From Kribbella capetownensis (GTDB lineage Bacteria > Actinomycetota > Actinomycetes > Propionibacteriales > Kribbellaceae), in contig NZ_SJKD01000003.1 in the NCBI RefSeq assembly GCF_004331485.1, positions 248,001 to 312,000 of the forward strand: a stretch of 64,000 nucleotides of DNA, written 5' to 3'. Of the stretch, positions 37,020-45,784 are shown piece after piece. A model generated the notes under the pieces. The model was not told where the DNA came from and ran no database searches. It saw only the letters and a list, made by a program, of their open reading frames with translations. A program made the position numbers and the translations under genes. Positions within the stretch are counted from its first letter, which is position 1; every line of letters starts with the position of its first letter.

Positions 37020-37744
37020 GACGTCTCCTTCTGGGTCGACGGGCCGCGCTGATTCCCTTCGGCCCGCCTCGTCATGGTCTCGGTGATCCGCTGGAACGCG
37101 CCGGCGAGATGGTTGCGCAGAGCCCGCTCCGCCGCCGCCGAGTCGCGGGCGACGCACGCGTCCAGGATGGCCTGGTGCTCCTGCCTGTTCCGTTCGATCA
37201 GGAAGTCGGTCGGCCGGCTGCCGAACCGGTACCGCTCGCTGTTCTGCCAGACCGGCTCAATGGCCCGGGACAGCCACTGCGAGCCGCTGGCCCGGTAGAG
37301 CGTGAAGTGGAAGTCCGCATGCGCCTGCCGGGCACCGATCGAATCCTCCGCCCGCGACAACCGCAGGTGCTCGGCTAACGCCGCGGCGGCCCGCTGGAAA
37401 TCTCCGTCGGTGAACCGCTCCGCCGCCGCACGCACCGCCAGGCTCTCCAATGCCAGCCGGGTCTCGTGCGTGTCCCGCAGATCCTCCAGCGACAGGTCGC
37501 GGACCCATGCACCGCGGTGCGGGATGATCTCGACCAGTCCGAGTGCCTCCAGCCGCCGGAGTCCTTCCCGGACCGGCATCTGACTCATCTCGAGCCGATT
37601 CGCCAGCTCCACCAGGCGCAACGGCGTACCACTCGGGAGCTCTCCGGACAGGATCAGCTGGTGCAGTTCGGCGGCGGCATGTTCTGCGAGGGTACGACGG
37701 CCACCGCGTCCGCCACCGGGCAACAGCTCGAGTGGACCGGTCAT
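37016..37744 (-). CDS. GntR-family regulator, FadR/FCD subgroup (copy 2)
   Basis: 242 residues. Winged helix LAEHAAAELHQLILSGELPS and LEMSQMPVREGLRRLEALGL, then FCD domain with HADFHFTLYRAS and HQAILDACVA. Paralogue of the regulator ending the cluster. It lies inside the operon and overlaps both neighbours by 4 nt, so it is made together with the enzymes, fitting feedback control by a pathway acid. Confidence 0.88.
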   Translation of the reverse strand: MTGPLELLPGGGRGGRRTLAEHAAAELHQLILSGELPSGTPLRLVELANRLEMSQMPVREGLRRLEALGLVEIIPHRGAWVRDLSLEDLRDTHETRLALESLAVRAAAERFTDGDFQRAAAALAEHLRLSRAEDSIGARQAHADFHFTLYRASGSQWLSRAIEPVWQNSERYRFGSRPTDFLIERNRQEHQAILDACVARDSAAAERALRNHLAGAFQRITETMTRRAEGNQRGPSTQKETS

Positions 37745-38586
37745 GACAACACCTGCCGGACCACGGTGTTGCGCAGCTCGCCGATCTTGTCTGCCCGCGT
37801 CACCACGACGTCACCCTCTTGCAGGAACACCTGCGGCTCCCGCGCGTTGCCGATGCCCGCCGGTGTGCCTGTCAGCAGCAGGTCACCGGGTCGCAGTGTC
37901 ATGCCGAACGACAGCTCGCTGATCAGAGTGGCGATGTCGAACGCCATCTGGCGCGTCGACGCGTCCTGCCGCACCTCACCGTTCACCAGGCACTGCAGCT
38001 GCACATCCTGCGGATCTCCCAGCTCGTCGGCTGTGACGATCCACGGGCCGAGCGGCATGGTCGCATCGATGCTCTTCCCCTTCAGCCACTGCCCGCCGTG
38101 CGCCCGTTGCAGGTCGCGCTGCGACACGTCGTTCGCCAGGGTGTAACCCCAGACGTGGTCGAGCGCCTGGTCGACCGGGATGCTCCGACCGGTCTTGCCG
38201 ATCACCAGTGCGACCTCGGCCTCGTAGTCCCACTTCACCGAGATCGCCGGATCCCAGGCGATGTCGTCGTACGGGCCGATCACCACGTCCGGGCCCTTGG
38301 TGAAGAACGTCGGGTGCTTCGGCCGGTCCACGTCCTGGCCCTCGCGCTTGCCCTGGCTCTCCTCGAAGTGGTCCCAGTAGTTCCACCCGGTGCACAGGAT
38401 GTCGCGGCGGAATCGCCGCAACGGCGGCCGCAGCAATCCTTCGGAGAAAGGAATCTTCTCCCCCGTCGGTACGGCGCCGGTCGCGATCACCGCCGTCAGG
38501 TCCGTTGCCTCCAGCAACAAGACCGAATCCCCGTCGAGCACGCCCGGCCGCTCCCGGCCCGCGTGCTCGACCATCACGTACCGCAT
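37741..38586 (-). CDS. Fumarylacetoacetate hydrolase (FAH) family protein
   Basis: 281 residues. The FAH metal-binding set is seen in KWDYEAEVALVIGK, GYTLANDVSQRDLQ, WLKGKSIDATMPLGPWIV and DLLLTGTPAGIG. Members hydrolyse, decarboxylate or hydrate 2-oxo acids from ring cleavage (for example 2-oxo-hept-3-ene-dioate or 4-oxalocrotonate). ATGA overlap with GntR copy 2. Confidence 0.88.
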   Translation of the reverse strand: MRYVMVEHAGRERPGVLDGDSVLLLEATDLTAVIATGAVPTGEKIPFSEGLLRPPLRRFRRDILCTGWNYWDHFEESQGKREGQDVDRPKHPTFFTKGPDVVIGPYDDIAWDPAISVKWDYEAEVALVIGKTGRSIPVDQALDHVWGYTLANDVSQRDLQRAHGGQWLKGKSIDATMPLGPWIVTADELGDPQDVQLQCLVNGEVRQDASTRQMAFDIATLISELSFGMTLRPGDLLLTGTPAGIGNAREPQVFLQEGDVVVTRADKIGELRNTVVRQVLS

Positions 38587-38624
38587 CTCAGGTCCACTCG
38601 ACGCCGCGCATCAGTCACCCCCGG

Positions 38625-39020
38625 TCATGAGACCACCGCGATCGCGTTGATCTCGATCAGATAGTCAGGATGCGCGAGCTTGCTGACCTCGACCATGGTC
38701 GAGGCCGGCAGCGGTTCGGCGAAGTACTGCGCCCGGATCTCGTGGATCTTGGCGAAGTCCTCCATGTTGCGCACGTACACATCCACCCGGCACACGTCGG
38801 CGAGCGTGCCGCCGGCCGCCTGGACCGCCGCCTGCACGTTCTCCAGCACCTGCCGGGTCTGCTCCCTGATGTCGCCGGCACCGGCGATGCTGCCGTCCGG
38901 ACGCCGGGCGGTCATCCCGGAGACGAACACCAGCCGCCCGGTCGCCTCGATCGTGGTGGCCTGTGAGAACACCCCGTTCGGGCTGTGCAGCGTGTCCGTC
39001 GAGATCTGCTTCTTCGGCAT
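38625..39020 (-). CDS. RidA/YjgF family protein
   Basis: 131 residues. RidA family: LVFVSGMTARRPDG, TRQVLENVQAAVQAAGG, VYVRNMEDFAKIHEIRAQYF. The usual C-terminal R-x-x-V arginine segment is shortened here (STMVEVSKLAHPDYLIEI), so imine hydrolysis of the RidA type is uncertain. In some aromatic-amine pathways the 2-aminomuconate deaminase is of this fold. TGATG overlap with the Ldh2 gene. Confidence 0.85.
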   Translation of the reverse strand: MPKKQISTDTLHSPNGVFSQATTIEATGRLVFVSGMTARRPDGSIAGAGDIREQTRQVLENVQAAVQAAGGTLADVCRVDVYVRNMEDFAKIHEIRAQYFAEPLPASTMVEVSKLAHPDYLIEINAIAVVS

Positions 39021-40108
39021 CAGCTCAGTACCCCTCCCGCCGGAACGACGGCACCGACCGCCCGCGCGGCAGCCAGCAGCGCGTCCAGCCCCGACCTCTC
39101 GATCAGTACGCCGTGCCGCCGCTGGTGTGCTGCCCGTTCCGCTTCGATCTCCCCCGGCAGGTACAGCCGGTTCACCCCTGGCGCGGTCGCACTCCCGCGC
39201 ACCCGCGCGGCCAGCCCCGACGAGCGCCGCCGGAAACTCTCCACCCCGCCCATCAACTCCGGGTCGATGGCCAGGAACAGATGCGCGCAGTCGTTCGGCC
39301 GATCCGGCTCCCGGTACAGCGGCCGGACCTGGTCACCCCAGCCGCCACCGCTCAGTACGCCGGTCAGTACGTCGATCATCAGCGCCAGACCGAAGCCCTT
39401 GTGCCCGGCCGCCGGCAGCAGCATGCCCAGGACGGCCTCTTCGGCATCCGTGGTCGGTGTGCCCGACGGGTCGGTGGCCCAGGTCTCCGGGATCGGCCGC
39501 CCGGCCGACGCGGCCAGCCGGATCTTGCCCAGGGCAACCGCCGACAGAGCCATGTCGAGGACGATCTCCACCCCGGCCGAGGTGGGCACCGCGATCGCCA
39601 GTGGGTTGTTGCCGACAAGCCGCTCCGCGCCACCGGGCGCGGGCATCAGCGGCGTGGTGTTGGACATCGCGACGCCGATGCATCCGGCCTGACCGGCCTG
39701 CATGGCCCAGCGGCTGGCCGCACCGAAGTGGTGTGCGTTGCGGACCGACACCAAGCCGAGGCCGTAGCGGCCGGCCCGCTCGATCGCGTGGCCCATCGCC
39801 TGCGGGCTGGACAGTTGTCCCATCCCGCCGCGCGCGTCCACGACCATCGCCGCGCCCGCGTCGTACAGCATGTCGAGCTCGCGTTCCCGGGTGACGCCGC
39901 CGGCGTTGAGGCGCTCGACGTACATCGGGACGAGCATGATGCCGTGCGAACTTACTCCGCGTAAGTCCGCCTCGACGAGGGCAGCCGCGATCTTGGTGGA
40001 GTCGGCCGGGTCGAAGCCGAGCGCGGTGAAGACGGCCGAGACGGTGGCTTCGAGCCAGGCCGGCCGGACCAGGACCCGGCGGTCGGCGTCGGAGGCTTGT
40101 GCGGTCAC
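39020..40108 (-). CDS. Malate/lactate dehydrogenase 2 (Ldh2/YlbC) family oxidoreductase
   Basis: 362 residues of the NAD(P)-dependent Ldh_2 fold: VEADLRGVSSHGIMLVP, VRNAHHFGAASRWA, SNTTPLMPAPGG and AAGHKGFGLALMIDVLTG. Family members act on malate, ureidoglycolate, sulfolactate or cyclic imino acids; which applies is not clear. Sits between RidA and the ABC permease. Confidence 0.85.
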   Translation of the reverse strand: MTAQASDADRRVLVRPAWLEATVSAVFTALGFDPADSTKIAAALVEADLRGVSSHGIMLVPMYVERLNAGGVTRERELDMLYDAGAAMVVDARGGMGQLSSPQAMGHAIERAGRYGLGLVSVRNAHHFGAASRWAMQAGQAGCIGVAMSNTTPLMPAPGGAERLVGNNPLAIAVPTSAGVEIVLDMALSAVALGKIRLAASAGRPIPETWATDPSGTPTTDAEEAVLGMLLPAAGHKGFGLALMIDVLTGVLSGGGWGDQVRPLYREPDRPNDCAHLFLAIDPELMGGVESFRRRSSGLAARVRGSATAPGVNRLYLPGEIEAERAAHQRRHGVLIERSGLDALLAAARAVGAVVPAGGVLS

Positions 40109-40115
40109 CGGGCCC

Positions 40116-40895
40116 TCACCGCGATTCCTGCGCCCACGGCAGCAACAGATGCTCCAGCAGGACCAGTATGTAGAACAAGACGATGCTCAGGATGCTGAGC
40201 AGGGTGATCGCGGCGAACGCCAGCGGCGTGTCCGCACTCGCACCCGACTGATAGATCACGTAGCCCAATCCGTGGGTCGTGCCAACGAACTCGGCGATCA
40301 CCGAACCGATCACCGCCAGCGAGATCGCCACCTTCAGGCCGGTGAACATCTGCGGCATCGCGTACCGCAGCCGCAGCTTGAAGAACTCCTGCGTCCGGCT
40401 CGCGTTCAGCGACCGGAGCAACTCGACCAACTCGATCGGCGTCGATTTCATCCCCTGTGCGGTCGAGATGACGATCGGGAAGAAGCAGACCAGCAGCACC
40501 ATCACCACCTTCGGCCACTGACCGAAGCCCATCCAGACCACCAGCAGCGGTGCGATCGCGACCTTCGGGATCGCGTTCACCATCAGCAGCAGCGGGTACA
40601 CCAGCCGCTCCAGCAGCACCGACCGGACGATCAGCAGCGCGATCGGTACGCCGACCACGATCGCCAGCAGGAAGCCCTCGACCGTCTCCAGGATCGACGT
40701 CCCGGTCTCGGTCAGCAGGTACGACGGCTGGTCCATGAAGCTGATGACGACGTCCCTGGGACTCGGCAACAGGTAGGACTCGATCCCGAACACGATCGTG
40801 GCCAGCCACCACAGTGCGATCGCACCGGCCAGGCCGATGATCGGCAGCAGCACCGCCGCGGCCGGCGAGTCCTTCAGCCAGGACCGTTTGGTCAT
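40116..40895 (-). CDS. ABC transporter permease, SsuC/TauC type
   Basis: 259 residues with six or so membrane helices and the coupling-loop sequence LRSLNASRTQEFFKLRLRYAMPQM (EAA-like). Typical of importers for aromatic acids, sulfonates, nitrate or pyrimidines. It overlaps the ATPase gene by 4 nt. Confidence 0.9.
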   Translation of the reverse strand: MTKRSWLKDSPAAAVLLPIIGLAGAIALWWLATIVFGIESYLLPSPRDVVISFMDQPSYLLTETGTSILETVEGFLLAIVVGVPIALLIVRSVLLERLVYPLLLMVNAIPKVAIAPLLVVWMGFGQWPKVVMVLLVCFFPIVISTAQGMKSTPIELVELLRSLNASRTQEFFKLRLRYAMPQMFTGLKVAISLAVIGSVIAEFVGTTHGLGYVIYQSGASADTPLAFAAITLLSILSIVLFYILVLLEHLLLPWAQESR

Positions 40896-41710
40896 CGCGG
40901 CCGCACCTCGTCCACCTGCCGCGGCGCCGGCTCCTCGACCGGTGCGACCTTCTCCGCGAGCAGACCGTGCAGCAGACCACTGATCCGCGCGACCTCGGTC
41001 AGGTGTGCGTTCTGGCCCAGGGTGCGTGGCCGCGGGATGTCGATGTCGACGACCTCACGCAGCCGGCCCGGCCGCGGAGTCAGCACGACCACCCGGTCGG
41101 CCAGCAGCACGGCCTCCTCGATCGAGTGGGTGACGAACACGATCGTCGTGTCCAGCTCCATCTTGATCCGCTGCAACTCCTCGGACAGCTCGGTCCGGGT
41201 GAGCGCGTCGAGTGCGGAGAACGGCTCGTCCATCAGCATCACCTGCGGATCGCGGATCAGCGACCGGCACAGTGAGACGCGCTGCTGCATGCCACCGGAC
41301 AGCTCGTGCGGCAGCCGCCGCTCGAATCCGGTCAGCCCGGTCAGCTCCAGCAACTGGTGGGCCCGGTCGCGGTACGCCGCCTTGCCCCGATCGCCCTCGC
41401 CGCCGTCGATCTCGATCGGCAGCATGACGTTCGACAGTACCGACCGCCACGGCAGCAGCGCCGGCCGCTGGAACATGAACGAGACGTCCCGGCGCGGACC
41501 GGTGACGGGGTCGCCCGCCACCCGGACCGTGCCGGACGTCGGTGAGATCAGGCCCGCGATCAGCCGGAGCAGGGTGGACTTGCCACACCCGGACCGGCCG
41601 ATCAACGTGACGAACTCGTTCTGCTGGACGTGCAGGTCGATCTCCTCGAGGGCCGTGACCTGGCCCTCGCGTCCGTCGAAGACCTGCCCCACACCGTCCA
41701 GCCGGATCAT
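40892..41710 (-). CDS. ABC transporter ATPase, SsuB/TauB type
   Basis: 272 residues. Walker A is GRSGCGKST, the signature LSGGMQQRVSLCR, Walker B VMLMDEPFSALD and the switch histidine FVTHSIEEA. Energises the importer made with the neighbouring permease and lipoprotein. Confidence 0.93.
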   Translation of the reverse strand: MIRLDGVGQVFDGREGQVTALEEIDLHVQQNEFVTLIGRSGCGKSTLLRLIAGLISPTSGTVRVAGDPVTGPRRDVSFMFQRPALLPWRSVLSNVMLPIEIDGGEGDRGKAAYRDRAHQLLELTGLTGFERRLPHELSGGMQQRVSLCRSLIRDPQVMLMDEPFSALDALTRTELSEELQRIKMELDTTIVFVTHSIEEAVLLADRVVVLTPRPGRLREVVDIDIPRPRTLGQNAHLTEVARISGLLHGLLAEKVAPVEEPAPRQVDEVRPR

Positions 41711-41719
41711 TGACGCGAT

Positions 41720-42742
41720 TCAGCTCTTCGGCGCGAGGTCGGCGCTGACGACGTCCTCGGCCTTGACCGAGCCCGCCGGCTTGATCGCGCCGGCCTCGTC
41801 GAGCAGGTTCAGGATGGTCTGCACCCGCTGCGGGTCGACCGAGCCGAGCGGGTCGTTGAAGCCGTCCGGCTTGACGTACGGCTTCATCAGCTTGAGCTCT
41901 TCGGTGGCGACCCCGACGTCGGTCTGCGGCACGTACTTCTTGAGCGTCGCGGCGGCCGCGGCCGGGTCGTCGATGGTGTCCTGCAGGCCCTTGAGCAGCG
42001 CGGCGGTGAACTTCTTCACCTGGTCCGGGTGGTCCTTGGCCAGGTCGGTCCGGGTGATGATCGCGTTGCCGTACAGGTCCGGCAGTACGTCGCCGTAGGG
42101 CAGTACGACGGCCTTGCGGTGCTTCGGGTCCGCCTTCTCGACCAGCGGTACGCCGACCACGAACTGGCCGATCGCCGGCACCTTCCCGGACGCGAGCAGC
42201 TGCGGCAGCGCCGGCGGCGGGGAGGGAATGAAGTCGGTCTTGTCGGCGGGAATCTTGGCCGCCTTGGCGTAGACCGGGAACATCACCGTGTTGGTCGAGC
42301 CCGGCTGGTCGCCGACAGACTTGCCGACCAGGTCCTGCGGCTTGGTGATGCCGTAGCCCTCCAGCGAGACGATCGCGGCCAGCGAGCGCTGGTGGATCAT
42401 CCCGACCGTGGTCACCGGCAGCTTCTGCTTGCCCAAGGTGATGACGGCGCCGGTGAAGTCACCGATGCCGTAGTCGGCCTGGCCGCCGGCCACCAGCTTC
42501 ATCACGTCGACCGTGCCGGAGCCCGGGTTGATCGTGACGTCGAAGCCGGCGTCCTTGAAGTAGCCCTTCTCCAGGGCCACGTAGGCGTAGGCCTCCCGGC
42601 CGAAGGTGTTGAAGGAGGTCAGATAGCTGACCTTGGTCAGGCCGGTGTCGGCCTGCTTTCCCTCATCGTCGTTGTTGCACGCGCTGACCAGGGCGAGCCC
42701 CAGGACCGCCACCAACGCGATGACGGAACGCCTCAACCTCAT
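41720..42742 (-). CDS. ABC substrate-binding lipoprotein, NMT1/SsuA type
   Basis: 340 residues. Lipoprotein signal peptide with lipobox LVSAC (C22). The mature part has the NMT1/THI5-like pattern AYVALEKGYFKDAGFDV and GGQADYGIGDF. As first gene of the operon it probably brings in the aromatic or heterocyclic substrate of the enzymes behind it. Operator-like palindrome 20 nt before the ATG. Confidence 0.9.
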   Translation of the reverse strand: MRLRRSVIALVAVLGLALVSACNNDDEGKQADTGLTKVSYLTSFNTFGREAYAYVALEKGYFKDAGFDVTINPGSGTVDVMKLVAGGQADYGIGDFTGAVITLGKQKLPVTTVGMIHQRSLAAIVSLEGYGITKPQDLVGKSVGDQPGSTNTVMFPVYAKAAKIPADKTDFIPSPPPALPQLLASGKVPAIGQFVVGVPLVEKADPKHRKAVVLPYGDVLPDLYGNAIITRTDLAKDHPDQVKKFTAALLKGLQDTIDDPAAAAATLKKYVPQTDVGVATEELKLMKPYVKPDGFNDPLGSVDPQRVQTILNLLDEAGAIKPAGSVKAEDVVSADLAPKS

Positions 42743-42762
42743 ATCGACCTCTCTCGTCCCGA

Positions 42763-42783
42763 TATTTGATCAAACATCAAATA
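42763..42783. promoter_or_regulatory. Palindrome TATTTGAT-N5-ATCAAATA before the transporter operon
   Basis: A perfect 8-5-8 inverted repeat, AT-rich against the GC-rich background. The inner part TTTGAT-N5-ATCAAA recurs with one mismatch at 33399-33415. Likely operator for the GntR/FCD regulators of the cluster. Confidence 0.65.
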
Positions 42784-43124
42784 CAGAAAGGTGGTCAATC
42801 GGCCTTCGGCGACTTCACCGGGACTTTACGTCCCCGTGCCAGGTCCCCGCAGAGCCCTCCGGCCACCCGTCCTGGAGCCGTTTCCCCTACCTGCCCGTGG
42901 TGGACAGGCATCCCGCCCCGACCACAGACCGTACCTGCCCGGACAGCAGATCGCGACGGCCGCAGGCTCAGAAACTGTCCGTTCGGTGTCAAATTTGTGT
43001 AAACCGTCAGTTTTGAGTGACGCACGGCACGTAACCGGGGCCATGACCCGGGGCTGACCGGCCCGTCGCGGTGCTCACTCCCCGGAGGGAGGTCTCCGGC
43101 CCGGGCATTTGACACCATGGAGGG
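42784..43124. other. Intergenic region without a recognised gene
   Basis: 341 bp between the divergent transporter operon and the histidine kinase gene. It must hold promoters for both. Short open frames here lack a convincing ribosome-binding site and codon pattern. I see no repeat or hairpin that stands out, apart from a short CCGGGG/CCCCGG pairing near 43040. Confidence 0.5.
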
Positions 43125-44441
43125 GTGGCGAACGGGCTGGTGCGCGGATCGGCGCGTCCCGTGCGTGGGGCGCCGGCCCTGCTGCACGCGGTCACCAGCC
43201 TCGGCCGGGCGTCGACGTACCTGCGCTGGGTCTACCTGCTGCTGGGTGCGGCGCTGGTGCTCGCGTTCATCCTGGTGGACAGTGCGCTGGTCGCGGTGGC
43301 CCAGGATCTCCAGCTGCCGAAAGTTGCCATCGGCATCGTCATCGCGGTGATCGCGGCCGGTCCGCCGATCGCCCTCGGCGTACTGCCCGCGGTCCGTGAG
43401 GTCGAGGGGATCGCGGTCGAGTCGCTGCTCGGCGTCCGGTTCGAGGAGCGGCCGCTCGGTCCGGCTCGGACCTGGCCGCAGCGCCGCCGGACGGCGAGTT
43501 GGTTCTGCCTGCATCTGGTCGCCGGCGGCGCGATCGGCATTCTCAGCACGATCGTGTTCGGCGTCGGAGCGATCTGGCTCGCGGTGCCGTTCCGCTCCCG
43601 TGGCACCCGGGACATCGTGCCGGGCTGGACGTACGAGATCACTGGCGGCTGGAGCGATCTGTGGCTACCGGCCGCGGCCGTGGGCGGGATCGTCGGCCTG
43701 TTCCTGCTCTCTGCGGCTGTGGGTGCCCTGCTCGCCCACCTGGCTCCGCGCGTACTCGGGCCGACCGCCGCAGAGCGCATCGAGTTGCTCGAGCGCCGTA
43801 CGGCGACACTTGCCGAGCGCAACCGTTTGGCCCGCGAGCTGCACGACAGCGTCGGGCACGCGCTCAGTCTCGTCACCATCCAGGCGGCCGCCGCCCGCCG
43901 GGTGCTGGCGACCGATCCGGAGTTCGCCGAGACGGCACTGGCCGCGATGGAAACATCCGCCCGATCCGCACTGGCCGAGCTCGACCACGTGCTCGGGCTC
44001 CTGCGCGACGACCGGCGTCCAGGGTCGCAGACGACCCCGCAATCGACGCTCGGCGACCTCGACCGACTGGTCGACGCCACCCGGGCCGGCGGTATCACGG
44101 TCGACGTACGGCGAGACGGCGACCTGGAACGGCTGCCGGCGGCGGTTTCCCGGGAGGCCTACCGGATCGTCCAGGAGGGCCTCACCAACGCGATCCGCCA
44201 CGCTGGCCACCGGGCCGGCGAGCTCACGATCGACCTCTCCATCCGGCTGGACGGCTCCGGTCTCCGCCTCGAGCTGACGAACCCGGTGAGCGGTACGTCC
44301 GACCACTCGGGCGGCGGCCGTGGTCTGGCCGGTATCCGTGAAAGGGTCGCCGTACTGCAGGGCACCGTGGCGGCAGGTCTGGACGGGCCGCTCTGGCGGC
44401 TGGCCGTGACCTTGCCGGTCGCCGTGACGACGAAGGGATGA
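43125..44441 (+). CDS. Sensor histidine kinase, HisKA_3 (NarL-partner) type
   Basis: 438 residues. Four membrane helices in the first 205 residues (about 33-55, 66-88, 128-155, 182-207), then the HisKA_3 phospho-acceptor NRLARELHDSVGHALSLV (H240) and a HATPase with VQEGLTNAIRHAG and GGGRGLAGIRER. The membrane part has no large outer domain, as in DesK-like sensors. GTG start at 43125 behind GGAGGG. Partner gene starts 2 nt after the stop. Confidence 0.9.
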   Translation: MANGLVRGSARPVRGAPALLHAVTSLGRASTYLRWVYLLLGAALVLAFILVDSALVAVAQDLQLPKVAIGIVIAVIAAGPPIALGVLPAVREVEGIAVESLLGVRFEERPLGPARTWPQRRRTASWFCLHLVAGGAIGILSTIVFGVGAIWLAVPFRSRGTRDIVPGWTYEITGGWSDLWLPAAAVGGIVGLFLLSAAVGALLAHLAPRVLGPTAAERIELLERRTATLAERNRLARELHDSVGHALSLVTIQAAAARRVLATDPEFAETALAAMETSARSALAELDHVLGLLRDDRRPGSQTTPQSTLGDLDRLVDATRAGGITVDVRRDGDLERLPAAVSREAYRIVQEGLTNAIRHAGHRAGELTIDLSIRLDGSGLRLELTNPVSGTSDHSGGGRGLAGIRERVAVLQGTVAAGLDGPLWRLAVTLPVAVTTKG

Positions 44442-44442
44442 C

Positions 44443-45099
44443 ATGAATCTGTCGGTGGTCGTGGTCGACGACGAGCCGCTGATCCGCAGCGGGCTGCGCG
44501 CCATCATCAACGCCGAGCCGGATCTCACAGTGGTGGGCGAGGCCGGCGACGGTGCGGAGGTGCTGCCGGTCGTCCGCCGTACCGGCGCCGACGTGGTGCT
44601 GATGGACGTCCGGATGCCTGCCGTGGACGGGATCCAGGCGACCCGGCTGCTGTTGGAGAACCTCGACCCCGCGCCGCGTGTGCTGGTGGTGACGACGTTC
44701 GAGAACGACGACTACGTGTACGACGCCCTGCGCGCGGGAGCGTCCGGGTTCCTGCTCAAGCGGACCCCGCCGGACGACATCATCGCGGCGATCCGCACGG
44801 TCGCCGGGAGCGAGTCACTGCTGTTCCCCGAGGCGATCCGCGCGCTGGCCCAGGCCCACGCAGGAGGGCGGTCGCCGCGACCGACCGGCCTGGACGAATA
44901 CCAGCTGACCGAACGGGAGCAGGAGGTACTGCGTCTGATGGCGCGCGGACTGTCGAACGCGGAGATCGCCACGGAGCTCATCCTCGGCCTGCAGACGGTC
45001 AAGACCCACGTCGCGAACGTCCTCGCCAAGCTGAACGCCCGGGACCGCACCCAGGCCGTCATCCGGGCCTACGAGTCGGGCTTCGTCCCGCTGCACTGA
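44443..45099 (+). CDS. Response regulator, NarL/LuxR type
   Basis: 218 residues. Receiver domain with VVVDDEP, phospho-acceptor D55 in VVLMDVRMP and a LuxR helix-turn-helix at the end (LTEREQEVLRLMARGLSNAE, TVKTHVANVLAKL). Forms a pair with the kinase just upstream. No obvious target operon is beside it. Confidence 0.93.
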   Translation: MNLSVVVVDDEPLIRSGLRAIINAEPDLTVVGEAGDGAEVLPVVRRTGADVVLMDVRMPAVDGIQATRLLLENLDPAPRVLVVTTFENDDYVYDALRAGASGFLLKRTPPDDIIAAIRTVAGSESLLFPEAIRALAQAHAGGRSPRPTGLDEYQLTEREQEVLRLMARGLSNAEIATELILGLQTVKTHVANVLAKLNARDRTQAVIRAYESGFVPLH

Positions 45100-45108
45100 C
45101 CCAAATCG

Positions 45109-45669
45109 TCAGGTGTCGGCCGGGTCCACGTTCTCGTCGGCGAGGACACACGCGTTGTGCAGTGGGTCGACCGTGTCGGCCTTGACCGCCACCCGCTGCA
45201 GGAGCATCCGGAAGCTGGCGCGCTCGGAGTCCTCCAAGCTTCCGAGGACCTCGTCCTCGGCCGTCGCCAGTCGCTCTTCCAGCTCACACAGGGTCTCCCG
45301 GCCCTGCTCGGTCGCCACGATCAGGCGCGCTCGGCGGTCGGCCGGGTCAGGCTGTCGCTGGACGAGGCCGGCGTTCTCCAGGTCGTCCAGCAGGTAGGTC
45401 ATCACGGTCCGGTCCACGCCGAGTTGGGCCGCCAGATCGAGCTGGCGCTTCGGGCCGTCCCCATGCGCGGTCGCCAGCACCTGGTAGCCGCGCGGGCCGC
45501 CCGGTACGTCGTCGAGCACCGCGGCGGCCGCCTTCGCGTAGCGCCGGAAGACGACGCCCAGGGCCCAGCCGAGGTCCGTCTCGACCGGCGCACCGCTGGC
45601 GCTCCGGTGCGGCGCTCCTCTGGCTGCGCGGGTCCCGATCTCGGACGAAGCACTGGTCACGGCTCCCAT
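45109..45669 (-). CDS. MarR-family regulator
   Basis: 186 residues with the MarR winged helix (QLDLAAQLGVDRTVMTYLLD, NAGLVQRQPDPADRRARLIV). Divergent from the azoreductase gene with 115 bp between, the usual layout for a quinone- or electrophile-sensing repressor and its target. An Ala-rich N-terminal extension of about 30 residues precedes the domain. Confidence 0.88.
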   Translation of the reverse strand: MGAVTSASSEIGTRAARGAPHRSASGAPVETDLGWALGVVFRRYAKAAAAVLDDVPGGPRGYQVLATAHGDGPKRQLDLAAQLGVDRTVMTYLLDDLENAGLVQRQPDPADRRARLIVATEQGRETLCELEERLATAEDEVLGSLEDSERASFRMLLQRVAVKADTVDPLHNACVLADENVDPADT

Positions 45670-45742
45670 CGTACGTGGTGTACGCCACTCGGAATACGAT
45701 CTGACTTGAATATGTTCTGCTTCACAGATTATCTTCAGGACA

Positions 45743-45756
45743 GCTCGTTAACGAGC
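45743..45756. promoter_or_regulatory. Palindrome GCTCGTTAACGAGC in the marR-azoR gap
   Basis: A perfect 14-bp palindrome 28 bp before the azoreductase ATG; candidate operator for the divergent MarR protein. Confidence 0.5.
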
Positions 45757-45784
45757 CGCCCCCAAACCTGATGGAGATGAACGA

